From: URHD0088 sp041488295 | GTDB taxonomy: Bacteria > Pseudomonadota > Alphaproteobacteria > ATCC43930 > CGMCC-115725 | Length of the DNA: 34,091 bases | Assembly (NCBI GenBank): GCA_041488295.1 | Contig: JBGPOZ010000021.1 | Span: 1-34,091, forward strand | Direction: 5' to 3' | Shown here: piece after piece, positions 1 through 10,975 of the stretch | Position numbering within the stretch: position 1 is the first letter of the stretch | Layout of the letters: each line of letters opens with the position of its first letter | Notes under the pieces: generated by a model | Seen by the model: the letters and a program-made list of their open reading frames with translations, nothing else | What the model was told of the DNA's origin: nothing | The model's database searches: none | Made by a program: the position numbers and the translations under genes

Positions 1-847
1 CGGAGGCTGCCCAGAAGACCTCGCCCGGCACCACGCCGTAGACGTTCCGCATGCTCCAATACAGCGCCACCAGATGCCCGCCGTTGTCGCGCACGATGCA
101 GTTGGGGATGCCCGTCGTGCCGGAAGTGTAGAGGAGATAGAGCGGGTCCGTCGCTTCGACCCAAACCGGATCGGCGGGACGCGCCGCCGCGACCTCTTCG
201 CGCCAGTCGCGGTCGCGGCCGGCGACGAGCGGCGCTCGCGCCTGCTCGCGCTGGAGGATGAGGCAACCTGCGGGCTTGGAGCTTGCAAGCTCGATCGCGG
301 CATCGAGCAGCGGCTTATAGGGGATGACGCGGCTCACCTCGATGCCGCAGGAGGCGGAGAGGATGAGCTTCGGCTTTGCATCGTCGATGCGCGTTGCGAG
401 CTCGGGAGCGGCGAAGCCGCCGAAGACGACGGAGTGGATGGCGCCGAGACGCGCGCAGGCGAGCATCGCCATCGCCGCTTCCGGCACCATCGGCATGTAG
501 ATGAGGACGCGGTCGCCGCGTCCGACGCCCATGCCCCTGAGCGCGCCGGCAAGACGCGCCACCTCGTCGCGAAGCTGCCGGTAGGTCCAGCACGCGATCG
601 TGCCGGTGACGGGGCTGTCGTAGATGAGGGCGGTCTGCTCTGCCCGGCCGCCTGCGACGTGCCGGTCGAGCGCGTTCCAGCAGGTGTTGAGGCGGCCGCC
701 CGCGAACCAGCGATAGAAGGGTGGATTGCTGTCATCGAGGACGCGGTCCCAGCGCCGTTCCCAGCCGATCGCCGCTGCGGCTTCGGCCCAGAAGCCTTCG
801 GGATCCTCCTTCGCGCGGCGCCAAGCCTCCTCGTAGCGTCCGGTCAT
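1..847 (-). CDS. Propionyl-CoA/acyl-CoA synthetase, PrpE-like (C-terminus cut by window edge)
   Basis: Activates a short-chain carboxylate, probably propionate, to its CoA thioester through an acyl-adenylate. About 282 N-terminal residues are present; the family is around 630 long, so the C-terminal half lies outside the window. The N-terminus carries the ACAS_N-type pattern with W..R.LDDSNPPFYRWF and GRLNTCWNALDRH, which is typical of PrpE, then FGGFA and the AMP-binding loop YTSGTTGIPNC followed by VRDNGGH. The start at 847 has AAGGA about 8 bases upstream. The P-loop normally reads PKG; here the Lys is Asn (residue 249) and the Gly is Cys. The gene diverges from another acyl-CoA synthetase across 128 bp. 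Family assignment is secure; the acyl substrate is inferred from PrpE resemblance. Confidence 0.85.
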   Translation of the reverse strand, partial: MTGRYEEAWRRAKEDPEGFWAEAAAAIGWERRWDRVLDDSNPPFYRWFAGGRLNTCWNALDRHVAGGRAEQTALIYDSPVTGTIACWTYRQLRDEVARLAGALRGMGVGRGDRVLIYMPMVPEAAMAMLACARLGAIHSVVFGGFAAPELATRIDDAKPKLILSASCGIEVSRVIPYKPLLDAAIELASSKPAGCLILQREQARAPLVAGRDRDWREEVAAARPADPVWVEATDPLYLLYTSGTTGIPNCIVRDNGGHLVALYWSMRNVYGVVPGEVFWAAS

Positions 848-975
848 GACCGCATCCTTCCCCGCCGTGCCGGCCTTCGCGATTTGGCGAATGGCCGCGC
901 GGCGACTATTCTCTTCTAATTGTGCGGCAAATCCGGCAAGGCCGCCAGAAGGCGCGATGCCACAGGGAGGAGGCG

Positions 976-2619
976 ATGGCCAAGGAGACGCACCCCGACA
1001 ACCCGTTCGAGACGGATCTCGACAAAAACGCCGCGAATTACGTGCCGCTCTCGCCATTGGGCTTCATCGAGCGCAGCGCCGCAGTCTTCCCCAAACGCCT
1101 CGCAATCATCCATGGCGAACGCCGCTATTCCTGGGCCGAGACCTATGCGCGCTGCCGCCGCCTTGCCAGCGCGCTCGCGCGGCACGGGATCGGCAAGGGC
1201 GACACCGTCGCCGTGATGGCGCCCAACGTCCCCGAAGCCTTCGAAGCGCATTTCGGCGTGCCGATGATCGGCGCCGTCCTCAACGCGCTCAACATCCGCC
1301 TCGACGCCGAGGCCATCGCCTTCATGCTGAAGCACAGCGGGGCGAAGGTGCTGATCACCGACCGGGAATTCTCGCCCGTCATCGGCAAGGCGCTGACGGC
1401 GCTCGAGACGAAGCCCTTCATCATCGACATCGACGACACGCTGGCGCCGGCGGGAGACTTGCTCGGCGCGATCGATTACGAGCGCTTCATCGCTTCGGGC
1501 GACCCCGACTTTGCCTGGTCCAACCCTACGGATGAATGGGACGCCATCTCGCTCAACTACACCTCGGGCACGACCGGCAATCCGAAGGGCGTCGTCTATC
1601 ACCACCGCGGCGCTTATCTCAACGCGCTCGGCAACATCCTCGCCTGGAACATGGGCCAGCACCCGGTCTATCTCTGGACCTTGCCGATGTTCCACTGCAA
1701 TGGCTGGTGCTTTCCCTGGACCGTAACGGCGCTCGCCGGGACCCATGTGTGCCTGCGCCGCGTCGAAGCGGGCGCGATCTTCCGCGCCCTCGCCGATGAA
1801 GGCGTGACGCACCTATGCGGCGCGCCCATCGTCATGAACATGCTGCTGAACGCGCCCGCAGCGGCGAAGCGGCCGCTCGGCCGGACCATCGAGATGATGA
1901 CCGCCGGCGCGGCCCCGCCCGCCGCCGTCATCCAAGGCATGGAAGGCATCGGCTTCCACGTGACGCATGTCTACGGCCTCACCGAAACCTACGGGCCGGT
2001 GACGTATTGCGCCTGGCATGACGAGTGGGATTCGCGGCCGGAGGTCGAGCGCGCCGCGCTGAAGGCCCGACAAGGCGTCAACTACCCGGTCCTCGAAGGC
2101 CTCATGGTGGCCGATCCCCATACCCTCGAGCCGGTGCCGCGCGACGGCAAGACGATCGGCGAGGTCTTCATGCGCGGCAACGTCGTCATGAAGGGCTACC
2201 TGAAGAATTCCGCCGCGACCGAGGAAGCCTTCGCCGGCGGCTGGTTCCACACCGGCGATCTCGGCGTCGCCCATCCCGACGGCTATCTCGAGGTCAAGGA
2301 CCGCTCCAAGGACATCATAATTTCGGGCGGCGAGAACATCTCGACGATCGAGGTCGAAAGCGTGCTCTATCGCCACCCCGCCGTGCTCGAAGCCGCCGTC
2401 GTCGCGCGGCCGGACGAGAAATGGGGCGAGACGCCGTGCGCCTTCATCGCGCTGAAACCCGATTGCGCTGCCAGCGAAGCCGAGATCATCGCCTTTTGCC
2501 GTGAGCGCCTGGCGCGCTTCAAGGTGCCGCGCACGGTGGTCTTTCAGGCGCTGCCGAAGACCTCGACCGGGAAGATCCAGAAATACGTGCTGCGCGAGAC
2601 GGCAAAACGGCTCGACTGA
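976..2619 (+). CDS. Acyl-CoA synthetase (AMP-forming), DmdB/long-chain FACS-like
   Basis: A 547-residue ANL-superfamily ligase that makes acyl-AMP and then acyl-CoA; cytoplasmic. It shows the P-loop YTSGTTGNPKG at about residue 195, YGLTETYGP at 333, GWFHTGDLG at 422, the hinge and lid region DRSKDIIISGGENIS, and the catalytic Lys of PKTSTGK at residue 533. Length is normal for the family that includes fatty acyl-CoA ligases and methylmercaptopropionate-CoA ligase (DmdB), so the substrate is open. An upstream in-frame ATG at 922 exists, but ATG 976 is preferred because AGGGAGGAG sits directly before it and the homologous region begins soon after. It is divergent from the PrpE-like gene; both may serve acyl-chain activation. 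Confidence 0.9.
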   Translation: MAKETHPDNPFETDLDKNAANYVPLSPLGFIERSAAVFPKRLAIIHGERRYSWAETYARCRRLASALARHGIGKGDTVAVMAPNVPEAFEAHFGVPMIGAVLNALNIRLDAEAIAFMLKHSGAKVLITDREFSPVIGKALTALETKPFIIDIDDTLAPAGDLLGAIDYERFIASGDPDFAWSNPTDEWDAISLNYTSGTTGNPKGVVYHHRGAYLNALGNILAWNMGQHPVYLWTLPMFHCNGWCFPWTVTALAGTHVCLRRVEAGAIFRALADEGVTHLCGAPIVMNMLLNAPAAAKRPLGRTIEMMTAGAAPPAAVIQGMEGIGFHVTHVYGLTETYGPVTYCAWHDEWDSRPEVERAALKARQGVNYPVLEGLMVADPHTLEPVPRDGKTIGEVFMRGNVVMKGYLKNSAATEEAFAGGWFHTGDLGVAHPDGYLEVKDRSKDIIISGGENISTIEVESVLYRHPAVLEAAVVARPDEKWGETPCAFIALKPDCAASEAEIIAFCRERLARFKVPRTVVFQALPKTSTGKIQKYVLRETAKRLD

Positions 2620-2644
2620 GACGGGACGGCGACACTCGGCGCTG

Positions 2645-2729
2645 TGCGTCATTCGATTCGCTCAGGACGAGGTGGATTTGTGTGCGGCAGTAACAATTTA
2701 CCTCATCCTGAACGAAGTCGAAGGACGCA
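2645..2729. repeat. Imperfect inverted repeat (REP-like element) between genes
   Basis: A left arm at 2645-2672 and a right arm at 2701-2729 are near reverse complements, both built on the core TTCAGGATGAGG or a close variant, with a 28-base spacer. The element would fold into a long hairpin. It lies 25 bp after the acyl-CoA synthetase stop and 86 bp before the cyclase gene. It resembles short palindromic intergenic repeats common in Rhizobiales genomes, but genome-wide copy number cannot be seen from this window. It may also act as a 3' end structure for the upstream mRNA. Confidence 0.7.
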
Positions 2730-2814
2730 TGATGGCCTGCCCCGAGATCGCTTCTCACTTCGTTGCCGTCGATCGTTTGGGATAGACTGAACGATCTCCT
2801 CATGGAGCATCGGC

Positions 2815-5800
2815 ATGGATTTGCACGCGTGGCTGGCGGGCCTCGGGCTTCAGCATTACGCCGAGGCGTTCGCGCAGAACGATATCGACGCCGCCATGCT
2901 CGCCGCGCTGACCGATGCCGACCTGAAGGAGCTGGGCGTCGCCTCGCTCGGCCACAGAAAGCGCATCCTGGCGGCGATCGCGGCGCGCGGCGGCGGAAAG
3001 GATGAAGCCGTCGTCCCGCCCATCGACGCCGCACCCCTCCGCCTTACGCCGGAGGAAGGCGAGCGGCGCCAGGCGACGATCCTCTTCGCCGATTTGTGCG
3101 GCTTCACGGCGTTGTCCCGTACGCTCGATCCCGAAGAGTTGCACCATGTAGTGAGCCGCTTCACCGCCCTCTGCGACGGCATCGTCGAGAGTTACGGCGG
3201 AACCGTCGACAAGCACATCGGCGATGCGGTCATGGCCCTCTTCGGGGCGCCGGTCGCGCATGATGACGATCCGCTGCGCGCCGCGCGTGCGGCACTCGAC
3301 ATCCATGCCGCCCTTACCGCAATCGCCAGCGAGCTTGGCCGACCTCTCGAAGCGCATCTCGGCATTGCCAGCGGCGAGGTGGTGGCGGGCGGACTGAGCC
3401 GAGGCGGCAAGCCCGATTACACGGTGCTCGGCGATTCGGTCAATCTGGCCGCCCGCCTCGTCTCGCTCGCGAAGCCCGGCGAGACGCTGATCTCCGATGC
3501 CGCGCGGCGGGCCCTTGCCGACCGTGTCGCCTGCCAGGATCTGGGCGAGGTCGCGATGAAGGGTCTCGACCGGCCGGAGCGCGTCTGGCGCCTCATGGGA
3601 TTGGCGAGCGCCGGCAGCGCTCGCGGCCGCTTCATCGGCCGGCGTGCCGAGCGCGAACAGCTGCGGGCGATCATAACCGCGTGCCGCGACGCCGGCATCG
3701 GCCAGGCCGTCTACATTCGCGGCGAAGCCGGGATCGGGAAGACGCGGCTCGTCGAAGAGGCGGTGCGGCTTGCCGGCGAGCAAGGATTCGCGCCTCACAA
3801 GGCCCTCGTCCTCGATTTCGGCGTCGGCAAGGACGAAGACCCGGTCCGTGCCCTCGCCCGCAGCCTGCTCGCGATCGAGCCCGGCAGCAGCGAGGCGGTG
3901 CGGCGGGTCGTTGCCGACCGCGCGGTTGTAGAAGGCATTCTCTCTCCCGACCAGAACGTCTTTCTCAACGACCTCCTCGACCTGCCGCAAAGCGTCGCGA
4001 CGCGCGCCCTCTACGACGCGATGGAAAACAGCGCACGCAACCGCGGCAAGCAGGAAATCCTGGCGGCCCTTGTCGATGCCGCGAGCCGGCGCCAACCGAT
4101 CCTCATCACCGTTGAGGATCTGCACTGGGCCGATGCGACGACCTTGAGCTATCTTGCAGCGCTCGCCGCCGCGATCCGCAACGGCCCCTCCCTTCTCGTC
4201 ATGACGTCGCGCAGCGAAGGCGATCCGATCAATTCCGCTTGGCGCGCCGCAACGGCCGCGACGCCGCTGACGACGATCGACCTCGGCCGGCTGCGCGAGG
4301 ACGAGGCGTTCGCCCTGGCGCGCGGCTTGATCGATGCGCGGCAGAGCGTGGCGCTCGCCTGCATCGAGCGCGCCGGGGGCAATCCGCTCTTCCTCGAGCA
4401 GCTCTTGCGTCACGCCGAGGACGAAAAGGACGAGGCGGTGCCTGCCTCGATCCAGAGCCTCGTGCTGGCCCGCCTCGACCGCCTGCCGCCGGGCGACAAG
4501 CACGCGCTGCAGGCAGCGTCGATCATCGGCCAGCGCTTCGCGATCGAGGCTCTGCGCCATCTCACCGGCATCGCCGACTATGCTTGCATGGCGCTTTTGG
4601 AGCACGCGCTGGTGCGGCCCGACGGCGAGGGGTTCATCTTCGCCCACGCGCTCATTCAGGAAGCCGTCTACTCATCGCTCCTGAAAGTGCGTCGCCGCGA
4701 GCTGCATCGCAAAGCCGCGCTGTGGTTCGCCGAGCAGGACCCGGTGCTGCGCGCCCAACACCTCGACCGCGCCGAGGATGCGGCCGCCGCTGGGGCATAT
4801 CGCGACGCCGCCGAAGCGCAGAAGGCGCTCTATCACTACGACCGCGCTCTGCGCCTTGCCGAACGCGGCCTCGAGATTGCGCAAATCGGCGGCGATCGGC
4901 ATGCGCTCCTGTGCCTCAAAGGCGAGTTGCTGCACGATCTCGGCGATATCGCGGGGTCGATCGAGATCTTTCGCAGCGCCCTCGCCGCCAGCGCCGACGA
5001 CATCGGCGGTTGCCGGGCGCACATCGGCCTTGCCGCCGGACTCAGGGTCTCCGAAGGGCTCGACGAGGCGTTGTCCCTGCTCGACGCGGCCGAGGCGATG
5101 GCGCGACGCTCCGATCTCGTCGGGGAGCTGGCGCGCATTCACCATTTGCGCGGCAACATCTACTTCCCGCTCGGCCGGATCGAAGGCTGTCGCGAGCAGC
5201 ACGAGCTTGGGCTTGCCGCCGCGCGCCGTTCGGGGTCGCCCGAGGCGGAAGCACGCGCGCTCGGCGGGCTCGCCGATGCCGCCTACGCGCAAGGTCGGAT
5301 GCGCAGCGCTTTCGAGCATTTCAGCCATTGCGTCGCTTTGTCGCGGCAGCACGGCTTCGGGCGCATCGAGGTCGCGAACCGATCGATGGTCGGATTCAGC
5401 CGGCACTATCTGAACGAGCTGGCCGAGGCGCTCGCCGACGGGATCGAAGCGGCGCGTTCGGCCGCGCAAGTCGGCCATCAACGGGCGGAGATGCTGGGCG
5501 AAACCATGGCCGTTTTCGCCTGTGTCGAGATGGGCGATTTCACGCAGGCGGCAACGCATCTGGCGCGCGAGATGCAGCTGATCCGAAGGCTCGGCGCCCG
5601 CCGTTTCGAAGCTCAGAACATCGAGATGCAGGGGCGCGTGCTGCTGGCGCAAGGCCGGCGCGGCGAAGCGGTCGAGCGGCTGAAAGAGGCGCTGGCGCTC
5701 TGCCGCGAGGTCGGCATGCAATTCAGCGGCCCCAAGGCGATCTCGGCGCTCGCCCTCGCCACCGAGGACCCCGCCGAGGCGCGCACCCTCTTCGATGAGG

Positions 5801-6141
5801 GGCGTGCCCTCTTGGCGCGCGGCGCGGTCGGGCATTGTCACCTTTGGTTCCATCGCGATGCGATCGAGGCCAAGCTCCAAGCGCAAGACTGGGCGGGAGC
5901 GCGCGCCGGCGCCGCCGCGCTCGACGCCTATACGCGCGACGAGCCGTTGCCGTGGGCCGAACTCTTCATCGCGCGGGCCCACGCGCTCGCCGCCGCCGGG
6001 AGCAGCGCCGACGGGATAGAAATACACGAGATGCTTGAAAATGTTCGCGCCGACCTCGCCTCAGCGAAGATCAGGCCCTATCTCGCGGCAGTCGAATTGG
6101 CGCTCGCTGCAGGCCACGCCGCCGCTCCGGCGCGCGAGTGA
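2815..6141 (+). CDS. SAM domain - class III adenylate/guanylate cyclase - AAA ATPase - TPR protein
   Basis: A 1108-residue cytoplasmic signalling protein with no membrane segment. Residues 1-60 look like a SAM domain (LHAWLAGLGLQHYAEAF ... LGVASLGHRKRIL). Residues about 80-260 are a class III nucleotide cyclase. It has metal Asp93 (FADLCGF) and Asp137 (HIGDAVMALFG), transition-state Asn210 and Arg214 (SVNLAAR), and base-selecting Lys133 and Thr203. That Lys/Thr pair is typical of class IIIb adenylate cyclases, so the domain appears active. Residues 270-560 are an AAA ATPase with Walker A GEAGIGKT at 303-310 and Walker B ILITVEDLHWAD at 429-440. The rest is helical TPR-like repeats to the end. 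The domain order matches a known bacterial family with no general defined input. The start follows GGAG about 8 bases upstream. It is monocistronic, with an inverted repeat upstream. Confidence 0.9.
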   Translation: MDLHAWLAGLGLQHYAEAFAQNDIDAAMLAALTDADLKELGVASLGHRKRILAAIAARGGGKDEAVVPPIDAAPLRLTPEEGERRQATILFADLCGFTALSRTLDPEELHHVVSRFTALCDGIVESYGGTVDKHIGDAVMALFGAPVAHDDDPLRAARAALDIHAALTAIASELGRPLEAHLGIASGEVVAGGLSRGGKPDYTVLGDSVNLAARLVSLAKPGETLISDAARRALADRVACQDLGEVAMKGLDRPERVWRLMGLASAGSARGRFIGRRAEREQLRAIITACRDAGIGQAVYIRGEAGIGKTRLVEEAVRLAGEQGFAPHKALVLDFGVGKDEDPVRALARSLLAIEPGSSEAVRRVVADRAVVEGILSPDQNVFLNDLLDLPQSVATRALYDAMENSARNRGKQEILAALVDAASRRQPILITVEDLHWADATTLSYLAALAAAIRNGPSLLVMTSRSEGDPINSAWRAATAATPLTTIDLGRLREDEAFALARGLIDARQSVALACIERAGGNPLFLEQLLRHAEDEKDEAVPASIQSLVLARLDRLPPGDKHALQAASIIGQRFAIEALRHLTGIADYACMALLEHALVRPDGEGFIFAHALIQEAVYSSLLKVRRRELHRKAALWFAEQDPVLRAQHLDRAEDAAAAGAYRDAAEAQKALYHYDRALRLAERGLEIAQIGGDRHALLCLKGELLHDLGDIAGSIEIFRSALAASADDIGGCRAHIGLAAGLRVSEGLDEALSLLDAAEAMARRSDLVGELARIHHLRGNIYFPLGRIEGCREQHELGLAAARRSGSPEAEARALGGLADAAYAQGRMRSAFEHFSHCVALSRQHGFGRIEVANRSMVGFSRHYLNELAEALADGIEAARSAAQVGHQRAEMLGETMAVFACVEMGDFTQAATHLAREMQLIRRLGARRFEAQNIEMQGRVLLAQGRRGEAVERLKEALALCREVGMQFSGPKAISALALATEDPAEARTLFDEGRALLARGAVGHCHLWFHRDAIEAKLQAQDWAGARAGAAALDAYTRDEPLPWAELFIARAHALAAAGSSADGIEIHEMLENVRADLASAKIRPYLAAVELALAAGHAAAPARE

Positions 6142-6244
6142 GCCGGCGTACAAGCGCAGATTCGGGGCAGCACCCACCGTGGCGGCGGATATGCCGCAGC
6201 ACCGCCGCCGCCTCCAAATCCGTCGAGGGTCCGGAAAATCGGCT

Positions 6245-6415
6245 TTAGTGATGTCTTTCGATCTGGAAGATTTCGTCTTTTATTCGGAGCTTCTGACGCT
6301 TGAGATCGCTGATCGTTTCGGGATTCGGCAGCGGCCGGCTGACTTCCTTGTCGATTTCATCTTCCAGATGTGCGTGCCGGGCGCGGAGCGTTTCGATACG
6401 ATCCAACAGCGACAT
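6245..6415 (-). CDS. Small YdcH/DUF465 family protein (56 aa)
   Basis: A short ORF beginning MSLLDRIETLRARHAHLE and containing LKRQKLRIKDEIFQIE near the end, the helical-hairpin pattern of DUF465/YdcH proteins. The length of 56 residues is normal for the family. The molecular function of DUF465 is not established; members are small, charged and coiled-coil forming. CTGGAGACGCCA precedes the ATG at 6415 and supplies a ribosome binding site. A strong sigma-70 type promoter lies about 35 bases upstream (6451-6479). The gene converges with the cyclase gene and lies just downstream of the phosphofructokinase gene on the same strand, but with its own promoter. Confidence 0.85.
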   Translation of the reverse strand: MSLLDRIETLRARHAHLEDEIDKEVSRPLPNPETISDLKRQKLRIKDEIFQIERHH

Positions 6416-6450
6416 TGGCGTCTCCAGTCGTTATGGACAGGAACATGATG

Positions 6451-6479
6451 ATGATACCTCGAAATGGGGAAAATGACAA
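6451..6479 (-). promoter_or_regulatory. Sigma-70-type promoter of the DUF465 gene
   Basis: Reading the minus strand, TTGTCA (6479-6474) and TATCAT (6456-6451) are separated by exactly 17 bases, matching 5/6 positions at both the -35 and -10 boxes. Predicted transcription starts near 6444, giving a leader of about 30 bases before the ATG at 6415. The stretch is notably AT-richer than its surroundings. Seen in sequence; activity is inferred. Confidence 0.7.
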
Positions 6480-6514
6480 ACCCGTGAATGTCGCGTTGCG
6501 CATCCTGTGGCGTT

Positions 6515-7600
<1,086 letters not shown>

Positions 7601-7685
7601 GGCCGGGCCACTCCTCGTGCCGTTGCCGATCTTCGCGCGATGTGCGGCAAACGCCGCCGCCTTGCTCACACACTAACGCGAATCT

Positions 7686-7694
7686 TGCTATAAT
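7686..7694 (+). promoter_or_regulatory. Extended -10 promoter (TGnTATAAT) of the second DUF465 gene
   Basis: TGC followed by a perfect TATAAT (7689-7694) makes an extended -10 element. No good -35 lies 16-18 bases upstream, which is usual for extended -10 promoters. Transcription would begin near 7701 and the ORF starts at 7731. Confidence 0.55.
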
Positions 7695-7730
7695 CGCGCG
7701 GCGGGAGACGACAGGCCAATCACAAGCATC

Positions 7731-7934
7731 ATGGATCTCGACGTCGAAGCAACGAAGGCGCGGCTGGAGAGCCTGCGCAGCGAGCATCGCGACCTCGACG
7801 CTGTGATCGCGCGACTCGCCGAAAAGGGCCCCTTCGACCAGCTTCAGATGCAGCGCTTGAAGAAGCGGAAGCTGGTGCTGAAGGACCGCATCATCCAGCT
7901 CGAAAGCCAGCTCCTGCCGGACATCATCGCGTAG
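7731..7934 (+). CDS. Small YdcH/DUF465 family protein (67 aa)
   Basis: A 67-residue protein, rich in charged residues and helix-forming. It contains EATKARLESLRSEHRDLD and LQMQRLKKRKLVLKDRI, matching the DUF465/YdcH signature (HxxLD followed by LKKxKLxLKDxI). The family function is unknown. It is a paralogue of the 56-residue protein encoded at 6245-6415; the two lie on either side of the phosphofructokinase gene and are transcribed away from it and from each other. The ribosome binding site is weak. A perfect extended -10 lies 37 bases upstream. The ATG at 7731 gives the family-typical N-terminus. Confidence 0.88.
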   Translation: MDLDVEATKARLESLRSEHRDLDAVIARLAEKGPFDQLQMQRLKKRKLVLKDRIIQLESQLLPDIIA

Positions 7935-7964
7935 GGCGGGGCAGATGCAGTCGCCGATTGCACG

Positions 7965-8077
7965 AGCTATTCACATTTCGTCATGCCCGCGAAAGCGGGC
8001 ACCCAGCGGGAGACGCGCCGGCCGTCGGATATCGGGGCCTGGGTCCCCGCTTTCGCGGGGACGACGTGTAAATAGCT
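7965..8077. repeat. Long imperfect inverted repeat (REP/BIME-like)
   Basis: Arms at 7965-8005 and 8040-8077 are imperfect reverse complements over about 38 bases. They contain the nested hairpin cores CCCGCGAAAGCGGG and CCCCGCTTTCGCGGGG and outer ends AGCTATTCACA and TGTAAATAGCT. The element sits between the convergent DUF465 and diguanylate cyclase genes. The core resembles a dispersed repeat seen between genes in many proteobacterial genomes, whose translated form reads RESGDPG. It may act as a bidirectional transcription end. Copy number cannot be judged here. Confidence 0.8.
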
Positions 8078-8143
8078 GAGATTGTACGATCGTCCAACAG
8101 GGGCGCATTCCCCGGCCGAACCTGCAGGGGCGAGAGGAGCTTG

Positions 8144-8872
8144 TTAGCCCGCCGCCTTGCCTCGCTGCTCCTTCTTCAGCGAGTACATGGCGCGGTCGGC
8201 GGCGTCGAGCGCGTCGGCCGCGTTCTCGCTGCCGGTGAAGGAGTGGGTCCCGTAGGCGGCGGACAACGCGATGTCCTTCCCTTGCCAGGGCAGCGGCCGG
8301 GCGGCAATGGCGGCGGCCAGCGCATCGGCCTTGCGTTGCGCCGTCTCCGCGTCGGTCTGGACGAGGAGAACGCCGAACTCGTCGCCGCCGATGCGGCCGA
8401 CGACATCGGTGTTGCGCACGCTCTCGACCAAGGTCTGCGCCACGTGTTGCAAGGCGGCATCGCCCGCCGCGTGGCCGTGCTGGTCGTTGATGATCTTGAG
8501 GCCGTTCAAGTCGAAATAGACGATGCTCGACGGCGTGCCGTAGCGTTGCGCGAAGGCCATCATGCGCGACAGCTCGCGCACGAAGGCCCGGCGATTGGCG
8601 ATCGGCATCAGCGAATCCTCGTCGGCGAGGCGCTCGAGGAACGAGATGCGGTTCGTCTTCTCCTCGACCTCGCGGCGGAGGCGATCGACCTCGCCGAGGA
8701 GACCCATGATCGCCTGACGCACGCGCGGCGTCATCTCGGCCTCGGGAATGCCGGCGAGCGAGACTGTTTCCTCGATGCCGGCCGGCGCCGAAGCCGTGGC
8801 GCTGCCGCCGCGCGCCGACGTCTTTTTCACCGAGGCGGGGGAGGAAAGGGGTTTGGTGCCGCGAATTTCCAT
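8144..8872 (-). CDS. Diguanylate cyclase (GGDEF domain)
   Basis: Makes cyclic di-GMP from two GTP. With the start at 8872 it has 242 residues. Residues 1-40 are low-complexity and Ser/Ala-rich, 45-82 form a short coiled-coil (PRVRQAIMGLLGEVDRLRREVE), and 83-235 are the GGDEF domain. The active-site motif GGDEF (162-166) is intact and an RxxD inhibitory site (RNTD, 153-156) lies five residues before it, so an active, product-inhibited enzyme is expected. There is no membrane or sensor domain; the coiled-coil may drive dimerisation. An alternative in-frame ATG at 8956 would add 28 residues; neither start has a strong ribosome binding site. It diverges from purE. Confidence 0.88.
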   Translation of the reverse strand: MEIRGTKPLSSPASVKKTSARGGSATASAPAGIEETVSLAGIPEAEMTPRVRQAIMGLLGEVDRLRREVEEKTNRISFLERLADEDSLMPIANRRAFVRELSRMMAFAQRYGTPSSIVYFDLNGLKIINDQHGHAAGDAALQHVAQTLVESVRNTDVVGRIGGDEFGVLLVQTDAETAQRKADALAAAIAARPLPWQGKDIALSAAYGTHSFTGSENAADALDAADRAMYSLKKEQRGKAAG

Positions 8873-8997
8873 CAGAAGCGGTGCTGTCGGAACGTCCTTC
8901 GCATGCGGTCCGGGTGGTCGAGGCGAAACGCCCGGCGCGCGGAGTATTACAGTCATTCGATAACGGGCGGTAAAGCAAAATCGCGGGCTCTGCGCGC

Positions 8998-9025
8998 TTG
9001 CCGTCGCGGGTCGCGCCCCTATAAT
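8998..9025 (+). promoter_or_regulatory. Sigma-70-type promoter of purEK
   Basis: TTGCCG (8998-9003) and a perfect TATAAT (9020-9025) are separated by 16 bases. The predicted start near 9032 leaves a leader of about 30 bases before the purE ATG at 9062. No PurR-like operator was recognised. Confidence 0.65.
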
Positions 9026-9061
9026 GCCGCCTCTTTCGCGGGGGCAGCGGGCGACAAGGCA

Positions 9062-10635
<1,574 letters not shown>

Positions 10636-10975
10636 GCGAACACCGGCCGCTCGACCGTCTGAGGAATCCAGGAATCGCCTCGCGGTCAACATCGGACGGT
10701 TGATACCGACTACGAAGTATCACCCGGAGCGGGTAACAGACGAGGACGATCCCTCGCCTCTAGCTGCTCAAATTTGAGGCGAATTTGCGTATTTAGTCGA
10801 TCGTACGGCGTTCGCTGATCCCGTCGCGGTGGATATAGCGAACAATTCCTTTACCCGGCTCGGCAAGAATACCGTTTTCGACGCTGCGGTCAGGGCGGGC
10901 GATCGTGCGTCCGCGCGCCGCCGCATCAATGCAGCCGGATTCGCCAATGGGCTGGGTGCCAAAGGAGCTAACCGG
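10636..10975. other. 340-bp intergenic region between purK and the coiled-coil gene
   Basis: No recognisable gene. It holds an inverted repeat TCGCCTC/GAGGCGA (10754-10760 and 10776-10782), and a perfect 12-base palindrome CTCAAATTTGAG (10767-10778) overlaps its right arm. Its right end (10829-10975) is open in the frame of the next gene and could encode a 49-residue N-terminal extension, but that stretch lacks a ribosome binding site. A ribosome binding site AAAGGAG lies at 10961-10967. No clear -35/-10 pair was found. Confidence 0.5.

Noticed and set aside
74..919. Plus-strand ORF of 281 codons at the window start
   Set aside because: It is antisense to the PrpE-like gene, which shows conserved motifs on the minus strand.
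2800..6027. Long minus-strand ORFs (2800-4647 and 4672-6027) opposite the cyclase gene
   Set aside because: GC-rich antisense frames without motifs; the plus strand carries clear SAM, cyclase and ATPase domains.
8141..9061. Plus-strand frame continuing upstream of purE
   Set aside because: It is antisense to the GGDEF gene; the purE promoter at 8998-9025 and the family start at 9062 exclude it.
10829..10975. Extended N-terminus of the coiled-coil protein from GTG 10829
   Set aside because: Open in frame but without a ribosome binding site; GTG 10976 has AAAGGAG at ideal spacing.
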